64,000 bases of DNA from an uncultured Eubacteriales bacterium (GCA_944349855.1 CALVNS010000005.1:30156-94155); one strand, 5' to 3'. Numbered from the stretch's first letter, positions 8,113 to 16,894 are shown. The notes: generated by a model not told the origin, from the sequence alone. Program-made: numbers and translations.

Positions 8113-8982
8113 ATGCCGAGTCTGAACGTCCGCATTGACGCGTCGACGCTGCGCTTTGCGCTGCTGGGCGGCGCGCTCCCGCATACGTGGTCGCCGCAGA
8201 TTCACAATTCCCTCTTTGATGCCTGTGCGCTCAATGCGGTCTACATTCCGCTGCCCATTGTGGATGGCGCTGCGCTGCCATCGGCGATCGACGTGCTGCG
8301 CCAGAGCTTCTCCGGCTTCAACGTGACGATCCCGTATAAGGAGGCAGTCATCCCATTCCTGGATGAACTAGACGAGGCTGCCGCGGCGTGTGGCGCGGTC
8401 AACACGGTGCGTGTCAGTGAGAAGGGACTGCTCACCGGCTACATCACGGACGGCCTGGGCATGATGCGCGCGCTGCAGGAGGCCTTGGTGGATACGGATG
8501 GCGCGGACGCATTGGTGCTCGGCAACGGTGGAACGGCGCGTGTAGCCGCCTATGAAATGCTGCGCCGGGGTGGGCGCGTGACGCTCGCCGTGCGCAATCC
8601 AGAGCGGGGAAGGGCGCTCGCTGCGGCGCTGGCCGAGACGCAAAGGGACGGTGCCGGTCGCATTGCCTGCACGACGCTTTCAGACGTTTCAGGGGCGCAC
8701 GACCTGCTCATCAACTGTACGCCGGTGGGCATGTATCCGCACAGCGGCGTCAGCCCGGTGGAAGAGGAGGTCGTAAAGCGCTGCGGAGCGGTCTTTGACG
8801 CGGTGTACAATCCGCCTCAGACCAAGTTGCTCGAGTATGCGCAGCGCAATGGCATTAAGGCAGTCGGCGGCTTTGGAATGCTGTTTTATCAGGCCGTCGA
8901 GGCGCAGAAGATCTGGCTGAACCATCTGCCGAGCCCCGATGCGCAGCGGGAGATCTTCCGCCTGCTGTCGCGGGAAATATGA
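8113..8982 (+). CDS. aroE: Shikimate dehydrogenase
   Basis: NADPH-dependent reduction of 3-dehydroshikimate in aromatic amino acid synthesis. Substrate-binding residues lie in PHTWSPQIHNSLFD; the catalytic Lys is in FNVTIPYKEAV, with Asp in TDGLGMM. The Rossmann dinucleotide loop is VLGNGGTARVAAYEML, and NCTPVGMYP closes the site. The length of 289 aa is usual. It follows pheT by 12 nt, so it shares T-box control by Phe-tRNA, linking aromatic synthesis to phenylalanine supply. A bidirectional terminator follows at 9005. Confidence 0.95.
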   Translation: MPSLNVRIDASTLRFALLGGALPHTWSPQIHNSLFDACALNAVYIPLPIVDGAALPSAIDVLRQSFSGFNVTIPYKEAVIPFLDELDEAAAACGAVNTVRVSEKGLLTGYITDGLGMMRALQEALVDTDGADALVLGNGGTARVAAYEMLRRGGRVTLAVRNPERGRALAAALAETQRDGAGRIACTTLSDVSGAHDLLINCTPVGMYPHSGVSPVEEEVVKRCGAVFDAVYNPPQTKLLEYAQRNGIKAVGGFGMLFYQAVEAQKIWLNHLPSPDAQREIFRLLSREI

Positions 8983-9004
8983 CGTAATCTCCTGGAAAGA
9001 CAAC

Positions 9005-9053
9005 AAAAAACCTCCGGTCGGTTTTGAACGATGTCCGACCGGAGGCTTTTTCT
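9005..9053. terminator. Bidirectional intrinsic terminator between aroE and udk
   Basis: Perfect 11-bp stem CCTCCGGTCGG (9011-9021) / CCGACCGGAGG (9035-9045). A-rich sequence lies on the left and T-rich sequence on the right, so it can end both the + (aroE) and - (udk) transcripts. Confidence 0.9.
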
Positions 9054-9055
9054 GT

Positions 9056-9661
9056 TTACAGGTGCAGGCCGTTGTTGATGTATCCGGCGAGTATTTCCGC
9101 AATCTTTGCATTTTTACCGCCGCGGGCGACGATGACGTCTGCAAATTCGATGTAGTTTCGGATGTAATGATCGAACATTGGCTTGACCGTGTTCAAATAC
9201 TGTGCGGAAATGCCGTCAATATGACGGCCGCGCTCCTTGATGTCACGGTTGATGCGGCGCAACAGACAGATGTCAGGCTCTACGTGCATGTAGAGCTTGA
9301 GGCTCATCATATCGCGCAGGCGCTTGTCGTAGAAGACGTGAATCCCCTCGACGATGACGACTTCGCAAGGCTGAATGAGCTCGTTCGTGTCTGCGCGTCG
9401 GTGCAATGCGTAGTCATAGCGCTTGCGCGTGATGGGATGACCGGATAGGAGGGTCTTCATGTCCTGCAAAAGCAGGTCGTGATCGAAGATGGAGGGTTCG
9501 TCGTAATTCAGGCGTTCGCGCTGCTCAAAGGGAAGTTCCGGGTGGTCCTGATAATAGGCGTCCTGATTGATGATGCAAATATCCTTCGTCGCCATGGCGG
9601 CGAGCTCCTGCGCCAGGGTGGACTTGCCACTGCCGCTTGCGCCGCAGATTCCGATGAACAT
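9056..9661 (-). CDS. udk: Uridine kinase
   Basis: 201-aa P-loop kinase phosphorylating uridine or cytidine in pyrimidine salvage. The Walker A motif GASGSGKST sits at residues 7-15. The family blocks FDHDLLLQDM, a KRYDYALHRR segment and EGIHVFYDKRLRDM are present; RRINRDIKERGR is the lid region. The ATG at 9661 follows AAAGGGTGATCC. It is a single-gene unit with its own promoter at 9693-9722, divergent from the MATE gene. Confidence 0.95.
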   Translation of the reverse strand: MFIGICGASGSGKSTLAQELAAMATKDICIINQDAYYQDHPELPFEQRERLNYDEPSIFDHDLLLQDMKTLLSGHPITRKRYDYALHRRADTNELIQPCEVVIVEGIHVFYDKRLRDMMSLKLYMHVEPDICLLRRINRDIKERGRHIDGISAQYLNTVKPMFDHYIRNYIEFADVIVARGGKNAKIAEILAGYINNGLHL

Positions 9662-9692
9662 CGTGGATCACCCTTTCTACTCTATCCTTATG

Positions 9693-9722
9693 AAGATACC
9701 ATTTCTACCTCATTCTTGTCAA
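9693..9722 (-). promoter_or_regulatory. Promoter for udk
   Basis: Read on -: TTGACA (9717-9722), 18-bp spacer, TATCTT (9693-9698), 32 nt before the udk start. Confidence 0.75.
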
Positions 9723-9748
9723 GCAGGGAACGATTTTGTTCAAAATCC

Positions 9749-9777
9749 TTGGACTTTGTCGCTTTGTGTGATATCAT
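9749..9777 (+). promoter_or_regulatory. Promoter for the MATE transporter gene
   Basis: TTGGAC (9749-9754), 17-bp spacer, TATCAT (9772-9777). Predicted start near 9784 rules out the upstream in-frame ATG at 9776 and supports ATG 9800. Confidence 0.6.
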
Positions 9778-9799
9778 GAGGAGGAATGGAGTTGAGTAT

Positions 9800-11200
9800 A
9801 TGCAGCAAGCGGGGCGCACGGGAAATACTCTGCCGAGGAGACGAGGGCAGGCGGGCGAGGTGTTTCGGCTGGCGGGCCCGGCAATCGTAGAAAATCTGCT
9901 GGTGACCCTGGTGCAGTATGTCGACACGGCCATGGTTGGCAGCCTTGGCGCGGTTGCGACCGCAGCTGTGGCGGTCAATGCTTCGCCAATGTGGCTGCTC
10001 AGCGGCATCATGACGTCCGTGGGCGTGGGAGGTATGGCACTTGCGGCGCGATTTTATGGTGCGGGCGATTATGACGGCGCGGAGCGCGTGTGCGGCCAGA
10101 TGGCGGCCTGTGCGGCGGTGTTATCCGCGCTTTGCATGGCTGCCGTCTGCCTGATCGCAAACAGACTTCCGGTCTGGATGGGGGCGGAGGCGGAGGTCGC
10201 GCCATTGGCGAGCGACTATCTTCGCATCGTCGCCCTGGGCTTTATCCCCAATTATATGGGCATCGTGCTGGCCAATGCCTTGCGCGCGGCGGGAAATATG
10301 CGAACGCCCATGCTGTTGACTGGACTGGCCAACGTACTCAACGTCATCGGCAATACGCTGTTGATTTTTCCCTCCCGCACGGTCCGGATATGGGGATTTG
10401 TATTTCCCATGTGGGGCGCGGGATTGGGTGTGCAGGGAGCTGCGATTGCGACGGCGCTCTCAACCGCCGTATCTGGCATTTTGATGATCCTGGCGCTCGT
10501 CTGTGGTAGGCGTACACACATGCGGTTACGTGGGAAATATCTACGTCCGCAGGCCGCGCTACTCATGCGAATGCTGCGCGTGGGCGTTCCGGCGGCGTTG
10601 GAGCGCATCGCGATCAACGTGGGTCAGATCCTGTTTGCACGCATCGTCGCCTCGTTTGGTACGGCGCAGTTGGCGGCGCATCACTTGGCAATTACGGTAG
10701 AATCGCTCGGCTACATGCCCGCATTTGGCATTCAGACTGCGGCAACCGCGCTGGTGGGTCAGTCGCTCGGCGCAAAGCGTCCGGATCTCGCGGAGGAGTA
10801 TGGCCGCATCTGCAACCGCATGGGCATTGCATGTATGTGCCTGGCCAGTGCGCTGATGGTATTGTTTGCGCGTCCGTTGATGGCAATTTTCACGCGCGAT
10901 GAACAGGTGCAGCGCATCGGCGCATGGCTGCTGTGTTTCTGCGCTGCGGAAGAACCGTTTTTCGGTGTGGCCATTGTGATGAGCGGCGCGCTGCGCGGGG
11001 CAGGGGATACGCGCGTCCCATTTTATATTTCCCTGTGCACGATGTGGTGCGTTCGCTTGGTGGTAGCTTACGTCTTTGGCATCCTGATGGGGCTTGGCAT
11101 CTACGGTGCGTGGATGGGTATGGTTGCGGATCTGGCGGTTCGCGGTGTTTGGCTGCATATTCGTTTTGTCCGAGGAAAATGGAAGCTGATTACAGTTTGA
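9800..11200 (+). CDS. MATE-family multidrug/organic cation efflux transporter
   Basis: 466 aa with about 12 membrane helices in two repeated halves, as in MATE/NorM-type Na+- or H+-coupled exporters. Family features near the start of the first half are AGPAIVENLLVTLVQYVDTA and MVGSLGAVATAAVAVN; the matching segment in the second half is VGVPAALERIAINVGQILFA with FGTAQLAAHHLAITVES. The frame is open far upstream, but ATG 9800 fits the predicted promoter and the family N-terminus. Substrate unknown. The next gene starts 71 nt later. Confidence 0.88.
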   Translation: MQQAGRTGNTLPRRRGQAGEVFRLAGPAIVENLLVTLVQYVDTAMVGSLGAVATAAVAVNASPMWLLSGIMTSVGVGGMALAARFYGAGDYDGAERVCGQMAACAAVLSALCMAAVCLIANRLPVWMGAEAEVAPLASDYLRIVALGFIPNYMGIVLANALRAAGNMRTPMLLTGLANVLNVIGNTLLIFPSRTVRIWGFVFPMWGAGLGVQGAAIATALSTAVSGILMILALVCGRRTHMRLRGKYLRPQAALLMRMLRVGVPAALERIAINVGQILFARIVASFGTAQLAAHHLAITVESLGYMPAFGIQTAATALVGQSLGAKRPDLAEEYGRICNRMGIACMCLASALMVLFARPLMAIFTRDEQVQRIGAWLLCFCAAEEPFFGVAIVMSGALRGAGDTRVPFYISLCTMWCVRLVVAYVFGILMGLGIYGAWMGMVADLAVRGVWLHIRFVRGKWKLITV

Positions 11201-11271
11201 TTGTGGTTGGAACCAGGCGCTCCTTTGACACGTCTTTGTGACAGTATACTGTGAAAGGAGCGTGACGCGAT

Positions 11272-12396
11272 ATGCGCACGCCGCGCCTGATTCAAGCGAT
11301 TGTACGGACAGGAGCGATTTGTATGGTGGTTGCTTCTTTGAGTATGTCCTTTTCGAATGGGCGGGCCTCTGGACGCGAGACGCAGACGCAGCCCATCTGC
11401 GCTGCATATCTGATGGATCGTGCTTCGTTGACACTGCGCGACGAGGACGCACAGCACTTGACGCATCTGTATTATTCATTTGGGCAGATTGCAGACGGGC
11501 GGCTTTCCGTGGATCATCTGGAGAACTGGGATGCGGTGAAGGCCTATTGCGCCAGGCATCCGCACATTCGTCTGCTTTTGGCGATTGGCGGCTGGGGAGC
11601 AGATGGATTTTCGCAGGTCTCAAGAACGGCGGAGGGCAGAGCTCGCTTTGTCCAATCGGTAATCGACGTCGTACGTATGCACGGTCTGGACGGCATTGAT
11701 CTGGACTGGGAATATCCGACGATCGCGACGGCAGGCATTGCGGCCTCGCCAGACGACCGGGCAAACCTGGTATTGCTCGTGCGCGAGCTGCGCACGGCGC
11801 TCGATGCGCTCGGCGCGCAGAACGGCAAAACCTATCATCTGAGTCTGGCCGTCGGCGCTTCTCGGGAGACGACGAAGGGCATCGACGCCCAGGCGCTGAA
11901 CGGATTGCTCGACTGCGTAAACATCATGACATACGATTTGCGCGGCGAAAAGAAGGCGACGCACCACGCCAATTTGTATGCTGCTGCCGATGACGCAAGC
12001 GGCGTCAGCGCTGACGCAGCCGTGCGCCTGATGGAACAGATGGGGTTTTCGCGCAATAAGCTGGTGATTGGGGGCGCCGCCTATGGGCGCATTTGGACAG
12101 GCGCGCGCGAACTGGGGGCCGCTGCGCTGAACAACGGCAACAAGGCCGTCTCCTATGATACAGTGCGCAGCTATATTGCCTCGGGCGATTATACATACCG
12201 CTGGGATGAATCAGCACAGGCTCCTTACCTCGTCGGGGCGGATCGCTTCGTCAGTTTCGATGACCCCATGTCCATGCGCCTGAAGGGGGAATATGCGCGC
12301 CGCAAGGGATTGGCCGGCATGATGTACTGGGAATATACGCAGGACTCCACGGGCGCATTGTTGCGCGCCATGTCGGAAGGCCTTCGAACCGATTGA
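11272..12396 (+). CDS. Secreted glycoside hydrolase family 18 protein (chitinase-like)
   Basis: 374 aa. A basic N-terminus and hydrophobic stretch (about residues 12-30) look like a signal peptide. The GH18 TIM barrel follows: LLAIGGWGADGF is the conserved beta-3 motif, and DGIDLDWEYP (residues 140-149) carries the DxxDxDxE signature, with Glu147 the expected proton donor. Late barrel motifs are VNIMTYDLRG and GLAGMMYWEYTQD. All key residues are present, so it should be active on chitin- or peptidoglycan-type beta-1,4-GlcNAc. GH18 proteins in spore-formers include cortex and coat enzymes such as YaaH, though no LysM domain is seen here. Ribosome site AAAGGAG lies upstream of ATG 11272. Confidence 0.88.
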   Translation: MRTPRLIQAIVRTGAICMVVASLSMSFSNGRASGRETQTQPICAAYLMDRASLTLRDEDAQHLTHLYYSFGQIADGRLSVDHLENWDAVKAYCARHPHIRLLLAIGGWGADGFSQVSRTAEGRARFVQSVIDVVRMHGLDGIDLDWEYPTIATAGIAASPDDRANLVLLVRELRTALDALGAQNGKTYHLSLAVGASRETTKGIDAQALNGLLDCVNIMTYDLRGEKKATHHANLYAAADDASGVSADAAVRLMEQMGFSRNKLVIGGAAYGRIWTGARELGAAALNNGNKAVSYDTVRSYIASGDYTYRWDESAQAPYLVGADRFVSFDDPMSMRLKGEYARRKGLAGMMYWEYTQDSTGALLRAMSEGLRTD

Positions 12397-12479
12397 CACG
12401 CTGCGCATAAGCTGTTATTGAGCGCACTGAAGGCCTGGAGCATCGGCTCCAATCGGCTTCAGGCGGAAAGGAGCAGCTT

Positions 12480-13046
12480 ATGAAAAATCCCGCTCTTTGC
12501 GGCGCATGCGCGCCGCCCTGCACTCCCTGCTGTGAGACGCCGCGGCGCTACCTGGTGGACCGGGTCGTCTGTTCTGGAAGGGAATGGATTCGTTGCCTGG
12601 ATACATGCCTGTGCGTGTCCGGCCTTTGCGATTGCTTGCCTGCGCCGTTGACGCTGACGGAGATCTGCTGGAGCGGCGCGCCAGTCTGCAGCCGGCGCTG
12701 CGCCGATGTGCGCGGCGCGCTCGTCTATGAGGTTGAAATCCCGCTGCGCGCGATCATACGGGACGCGGCCTGCTGCGTGCACGAAGGCTGTGCAAAGGTC
12801 TGCGTCAAGGTTTGTCTGCGCTGCCCGCCTGCCGAAGCCTGTGGACGAGCGATTTTCCTTCCCTCTGTTCGCCTTGCCTGCGGACCGGTTTGCTCGCAAG
12901 GGCTGTCCTTTGACGCCCGTCTGACCTGCGATGTTGAAGGGTATATCGTGCGTCCAGAGATCGTCTGCATGCACGCCCCGGACCGTCCGCTCCCGCCAAA
13001 ACCCTTGCCCCTCTATCCGGTTCCGTACGATCCCTATAGAAGTTGA
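12480..13046 (+). CDS. Cysteine-rich protein of unknown function (25 Cys in 188 aa)
   Basis: Not recognised. The 188 residues hold 25 cysteines, many in CxxC, CC or CxC pairs (CGACAPPCTPCC at the start; CLDTCLCVSGLCDC near 38-51; CAKVCVKVCLRC near 101-112). The tail is Pro-rich (PLPPKPLPLYPVPYDP). There is no signal peptide and no membrane helix. A strong AAAGGAG site precedes ATG 12480, supporting translation. Density and spacing would suit a disulfide-linked spore-coat-like protein or a metal-binding protein, but neither is shown. It lies 83 nt after the GH18 gene, with an imperfect hairpin between them (about 12429-12461). Confidence 0.6.
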   Translation: MKNPALCGACAPPCTPCCETPRRYLVDRVVCSGREWIRCLDTCLCVSGLCDCLPAPLTLTEICWSGAPVCSRRCADVRGALVYEVEIPLRAIIRDAACCVHEGCAKVCVKVCLRCPPAEACGRAIFLPSVRLACGPVCSQGLSFDARLTCDVEGYIVRPEIVCMHAPDRPLPPKPLPLYPVPYDPYRS

Positions 13047-13054
13047 AAAAACGG

Positions 13055-13083
13055 TTGTGCTTTACGTAATCTTGCGCTATAAT
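13055..13083 (+). promoter_or_regulatory. Promoter for xpt
   Basis: TTGTGC (13055-13060), 17-bp spacer, TATAAT (13078-13083). The leader to ATG 13116 is only about 25 nt, which leaves no room for the purine riboswitch often found before xpt. Confidence 0.8.
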
Positions 13084-13115
13084 GTAAAGAACATTTTTGC
13101 AAAGGACGAGTGTGC

Positions 13116-13694
13116 ATGAGGATGTTGGAAGATAAGATCCGTGCGGAGGGCCGGGCGCTCAATGCGGACGTTCTGCTGGTGGACTCCTTCCTCAACCATC
13201 AGATCGACGTACAGTTGATGAAGGCAATCGGTGAGGCGTTTGCGTCGCACTTCATGGGGAAGGGCATTACGCGCATCGTCACAGTGGAAAGCTCAGGCAT
13301 TGCGCCCGCTGCGATGACCGCGCTGGCAATGGGGCTTCCGCTCGTGGTCCTGAAGAAACAGACCTCCCGCATCATGAACGGCGACGTCGTGCAAACCACC
13401 GTGCAGTCTTTCACCAAGGGCACGCGGTATGAGTTGACGCTCAAGCGCCAATTCGTCTGTCCGGACGATCGCATTTTGTTGATCGACGATTTTCTGGCCA
13501 GTGGAGAGGCGGCCATGGGCGTTCATGCGCTGTTGACGAGCCTCAACGCGCAGCTGGCCGGCATTGGAATCGTCATTGAAAAGTCGTTCCAGCCTGGACG
13601 TCAGCGCCTGGAGACGCTGGGATGCGACGTATATTCGCTTGCCCGTGTCAAACGGATGGACGCCGGGACGATTGAATTTCTCGACGAGGCGTAA
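13116..13694 (+). CDS. xpt: Xanthine phosphoribosyltransferase
   Basis: Type I phosphoribosyltransferase converting xanthine and PRPP to XMP in purine salvage. The PRPP loop is DDRILLIDDFLASGEAA (about residues 117-133); the family N-terminal block DSFLNHQIDVQLM and TRIVTVESSGIAPA match Xpt. About 192 aa, normal. ATG 13116 follows AAAGGA at 13101-13106 with 9-nt spacing; a GTG two codons upstream is less likely. It is single-gene, bounded by its own promoter and the terminator at 13711. Confidence 0.93.
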   Translation: MRMLEDKIRAEGRALNADVLLVDSFLNHQIDVQLMKAIGEAFASHFMGKGITRIVTVESSGIAPAAMTALAMGLPLVVLKKQTSRIMNGDVVQTTVQSFTKGTRYELTLKRQFVCPDDRILLIDDFLASGEAAMGVHALLTSLNAQLAGIGIVIEKSFQPGRQRLETLGCDVYSLARVKRMDAGTIEFLDEA

Positions 13695-13710
13695 GCACAT
13701 GGAGCGCACA

Positions 13711-13757
13711 GCGCGACGCCGACGGCCCTTTCTTTTTCAGGGCCGCCGGCGTCGCGC
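13711..13757. terminator. Convergent terminator between xpt and the HD-domain gene
   Basis: Long stem GCGCGACGCCG-CGGCCCT / AGGGCCG-CGGCGTCGCGC with a T-rich loop. It lies between converging genes and probably serves both. Confidence 0.8.
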
Positions 13758-13769
13758 TTGTCTTTGCCA

Positions 13770-14378
13770 CTATGCGCATGCATCGGCAAGCCATTTGCGT
13801 GCCTGCAAGAGCCAGGGATGCGGACAGAGGATCATGCCGCCGTCCATCGTGAAGTCGATGTAGGCGAGGGCCGCGCGCGCGAGGGAATGCTTGAGCTCAC
13901 GTTCGACTGCTGTGCGATAGGGAGGTTCGCCTCCGCGGTCCCAGGAGATCTTGTCTGCAAGGAATACGACCAGATCGTAAGGGGAAGGGGCTTCCTTTAG
14001 CGTGGTGTGACATTCAATCGCGGAGAGTATGCGTTCGTCCGTCTGCATAAAATCCTCTGAGGCGATGACGCGTGAGATGCGTTGATGCAACAGAAACGGA
14101 TGCTGTCGCTCCGCATCGGCCACCCAACCCCCATGTGATTGCATCCATGCAAGCATGTCTGAAGCTCCTATGACGGCGCTGATGTCGTGCAGCAGCGCGG
14201 CGTGTTCACAGGCTTGTACGCATAGCCCTTCGCGCTCCGCAAGGGCACGTGCAACATCTGCGACGGCGCATACGTGCCTGTACGTTTCCATCTTTCCATT
14301 TCGGGTGAGCGTTTCACGGACAGCCGTCATCAGGTCGGCTGACGCCGGCGGATGAATATAGGGAAAGCATTCCAACAA
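13770..14378 (-). CDS. HD-domain hydrolase, YqeK-like
   Basis: 202-aa HD-superfamily phosphohydrolase. Metal ligands: RHVCAVADVARALAE supplies the first His, AALLHDIS the HD pair; HQRISRVIA and ECHTTLKEAPSPYDLVVFLA extend the fold, and ADKISWDRG matches the YqeK-type ADKI block. YqeK proteins hydrolyse diadenosine tetraphosphate symmetrically, so that is the best guess; substrate is inferred. The start appears to be TTG 14378 behind AAGGAGG on the - strand (14388-14394). It is the gene after the fucose-isomerase-like gene, with a hairpin between. Confidence 0.75.
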   Translation of the reverse strand: MLECFPYIHPPASADLMTAVRETLTRNGKMETYRHVCAVADVARALAEREGLCVQACEHAALLHDISAVIGASDMLAWMQSHGGWVADAERQHPFLLHQRISRVIASEDFMQTDERILSAIECHTTLKEAPSPYDLVVFLADKISWDRGGEPPYRTAVERELKHSLARAALAYIDFTMDGGMILCPHPWLLQARKWLADACA

Positions 14379-14424
14379 AACGGAAGCCTCCTTTTCAGGT
14401 TGAGCCCAGCGACTGGGGAAGAAC

Positions 14425-14454
14425 AGAAATCGGGGACCGCATAGGCGATCCCCG
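14425..14454 (-). terminator. Terminator after the fucose-isomerase-like gene
   Basis: Inverted repeat CGGGGACCGC / GCGATCCCCG (14431-14454) with loop ATAGG. Read on -, it is followed by ATTTCTGTTCTT. Confidence 0.6.
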
Positions 14455-14462
14455 TGACGACG

Positions 14463-15944
14463 TCAGGCAAATGGATTTTCATCTTTGTAGAGCATGCCCT
14501 TGGGTTGATTGAAGGCGACATCCTCGACGCCCAGGCACTTGAGCGCGGCAAACAGCACCTTACCGACATTCGCAAAGGCGACGGCGCCGTGATGCGGATA
14601 GTGTTTGGCAATGAGCACATGCCGGTAGAAGCGTCCCATCTCCGGAATGGCGAAGACGCCGATGCCGCCGAACGAGCGCGTCGCAACAGACAGGATTTCG
14701 CCCTCAGCAATGTAGCTGTGAAGGGAGGTATCCGCAGCGCTTTGCAGACGGAAGAAGGTGATCTTTCCAGGCTTGATGTCGCCCTCAAGCGTACCGCGTG
14801 TGATGTCGGGCTCGGTGTCTGGCTCCAGCGAGCGCTTCATGATGCGCTGGAACTTGATCTCGCCGCTGCGCAGGTGGCACAGCGGGGTGTTGCCGCAATG
14901 GAAGCCCATGAACGTGTCGCGCAGGGCATACGCATATTTCCCGCGGATCTCACTTTCGTACATGTCGGCCGGCACAGAGTTGTTGATATCCAGCAGCGTG
15001 GGAGCGATTTCCGTCGCGCAGGCGATGATGTACTCGCTCAGCGCGCCGTAGATGTCCACCTCGCAGGAGACCGGAATCAATCGCGCGGTCAGGCGGGAGT
15101 TGACGTAGCAGGGCACGAAGCCGAACTGCGTCTGGAAGGAAGGCCAGCACTTGTTTGCAAAGCAGAAGTACTCGCTTGCTCCCTTATTCTGCTCGGCCCA
15201 GTCGAGCAGTGTGATTTCATATTGCGCCAGGCGCGGCAGGATGCCGGGCATGCGGTTGCCCTCTGCGAGCTCTTGTTCCATGCTGGCGATGACGCCGGGA
15301 ATGCGCGGATCGTCTTTATGTGCATGATAGGCGGCATACAGATCGAGCTCAGAGTTTTCCTGCACCTCAACGCCCAAGTCAAACAGCGCCTTGATGGGCG
15401 CGTTACAGGCCAGAAAATCGTACGGACGCGGGCCAAAGGTGAAGATCTTCAGCTTGCGAAGGCCCAGCTGCACGCGAGCGATGGGGACAAACTCTGCGAT
15501 CATTGCGGCGATCTCTTCGGCTGTACCGACGGGATACTCGGGGATATACGGGCGCAGATGGCGCAAAGACAGACTGTAGCTGGCATTGAGCATGCCACAG
15601 TAGGCATCGCCGCGTCCATCGATCAACGAATCCTGGCTCTCCTCGGCTGCCGCGACGACCATGGCCGGGCCGCCAAATTTTTGAATGACCTGCGTCTCAG
15701 GCCCTTCCGGACCAAAGTTACCAAGGAAGAGCACCAGCGCGTTACAGCCGCTTTCGCGCAGCTCCAGCAGCGCCTGCTCGCCATCCGTCTCATTTTCGAC
15801 AGTCGTGCGGATTTCTACGATCTCACCGCCGGCCCTGCGGTAGGCTTCCACGACGGCTGCGCGACGCCGCTCGGAGAGGGTGATGGGGAAGCAGTCGCGG
15901 CTGACCGCGACGATGCCGATTTTGACGTCGGGAATATTGCGCAT
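14463..15944 (-). CDS. L-fucose/L-arabinose isomerase family protein
   Basis: 493-aa sugar isomerase-type protein. An N-terminal Rossmann-like region (GIVAVSRDCFPITLSERRRA; ALVLFLGNFGPEGPE) is followed by the core segment CFANKCWPSFQTQFGFVPC and PVSCEVDIYGALSEY, in which the Glu and Asp are expected Mn2+ ligands. The C-terminal part has FMGFHCGNTPLCHL. These features match the L-fucose isomerase superfamily that interconverts aldose and ketose. No kinase, aldolase or sugar permease lies beside it, so the substrate is unknown. ATG 15944 is preceded by CAAGGAGG on -. Confidence 0.85.
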   Translation of the reverse strand: MRNIPDVKIGIVAVSRDCFPITLSERRRAAVVEAYRRAGGEIVEIRTTVENETDGEQALLELRESGCNALVLFLGNFGPEGPETQVIQKFGGPAMVVAAAEESQDSLIDGRGDAYCGMLNASYSLSLRHLRPYIPEYPVGTAEEIAAMIAEFVPIARVQLGLRKLKIFTFGPRPYDFLACNAPIKALFDLGVEVQENSELDLYAAYHAHKDDPRIPGVIASMEQELAEGNRMPGILPRLAQYEITLLDWAEQNKGASEYFCFANKCWPSFQTQFGFVPCYVNSRLTARLIPVSCEVDIYGALSEYIIACATEIAPTLLDINNSVPADMYESEIRGKYAYALRDTFMGFHCGNTPLCHLRSGEIKFQRIMKRSLEPDTEPDITRGTLEGDIKPGKITFFRLQSAADTSLHSYIAEGEILSVATRSFGGIGVFAIPEMGRFYRHVLIAKHYPHHGAVAFANVGKVLFAALKCLGVEDVAFNQPKGMLYKDENPFA

Positions 15945-15978
15945 GGAAAGAGGACCTCCTTGTGCGGATGTTTTCTTC

Positions 15979-16006
15979 ATTTTAGCACAAACAGCGTACA
16001 ATGCAA
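15979..16006 (-). promoter_or_regulatory. Promoter for the isomerase-like gene
   Basis: Read on -: TTGCAT (16001-16006), 16-bp spacer, TAAAAT (15979-15984), 34 nt before the start codon. Confidence 0.65.
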
Positions 16007-16189
16007 ACGCTTTTTTCAGTCCTGTGCCGTTACAATGCACAAAAATCAACATTTGCCGGAGTGTGCCCCTTCTAAAGAGTGAATGTTTCAAAAATCCCAA
16101 CTCTTCCGTATATGGACAAGGTGGAAAAATTCAAATACAGATGTTACAATATGTATATCGCATAACTCAGCAGTGACAGAGGTGAATGG

Positions 16190-16894
16190 ATGAATATCAG
16201 CTGTGTTTGGGAACACAACGGCAACGATACCCTGCTCCATGCAATAAGACCGGTTGGAGCATACACAAGAGGACAGAGCAAAGAAATCGCCTTGGGAAAG
16301 ATGGAACAGGAGGTGATCGACTGTCTGAAATGGCAGAAAGCCCCCATTCCGGAGAATATATCCGTTGAAATCGTGCAGGAGAAATGCAGCGAACTTTCCA
16401 TCGCCGACGCAGATACAGATGTCCTTTTTGAAGCGGAAAAGCTGCCCCTGAACATGGAAACATATATCGCCTTGAAACGCCTGGCATTGAAATCGGCAAA
16501 AGATTTTCTGGAGCTATATGCGTCCGTGCCCAATGCAGATATTGGATCGAATCTGGACAGAAGGACTTTTTATGGAAAGGTCCCACAAACTGCGAGGGAA
16601 ATGTACGAACATACAAAGAGCGTCAACTCATATTATTTTTCGGAAATTGGCATGGACGTGGACAACAGCGGAACCATCTATGACGGCCGCAGGAGAGGTT
16701 TTGAACTGCTGGAAAAATCAGCTGACTTCCTCAAGAATTCCATTGTAGAAGGCAGCTATGGGGAACTGTGGTCATTGAGAAAAGTGTTGCGGCGTTTTGT
16801 ATGGCATGATAGAATTCATGCAAGGGCGATGTATCGAATGGCGCAAAAGACGTTCGGCAAAATCGGATGCAATCCGTTCATGTTTACAAGATAG
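16190..16894 (+). CDS. DinB-like putative metal-dependent protein
   Basis: 234 aa. The C-terminal half resembles the DinB/YfiT four-helix fold: His141 ([13 protein letters not shown]), His206 and His210 ([18 protein letters not shown]) sit where the metal-binding His triad is expected. The N-terminal 85 residues form a separate small domain ([23 protein letters not shown]). DinB-superfamily enzymes include thiol-dependent transferases; a specific reaction cannot be assigned. Ribosome site AGAGGTG at 16178-16184. The gene and its upstream 90 bp look less GC-rich than its neighbours, which may mark acquisition. It stands upstream of nfo with a 64-nt gap. Confidence 0.72.
   Translation: MNISCVWEHNGNDTLLHAIRPVGAYTRGQSKEIALGKMEQEVIDCLKWQKAPIPENISVEIVQEKCSELSIADADTDVLFEAEKLPLNMETYIALKRLALKSAKDFLELYASVPNADIGSNLDRRTFYGKVPQTAREMYEHTKSVNSYYFSEIGMDVDNSGTIYDGRRRGFELLEKSADFLKNSIVEGSYGELWSLRKVLRRFVWHDRIHARAMYRMAQKTFGKIGCNPFMFTR

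Noticed and set aside
11225-11250. TTGACA ... TATACT as promoter for the GH18 gene
   Set aside because: Spacer is only 14 bp, too short for a normal sigma-A promoter; not listed as a feature.
13084-13115. Purine riboswitch before xpt
   Set aside because: Promoter to start codon leaves only about 25 nt of leader, too short for the aptamer.
14454-16082. 542-codon open frame on + opposite the isomerase-like gene
   Set aside because: Composition typical of an antisense frame; the - strand protein is clearly the gene.
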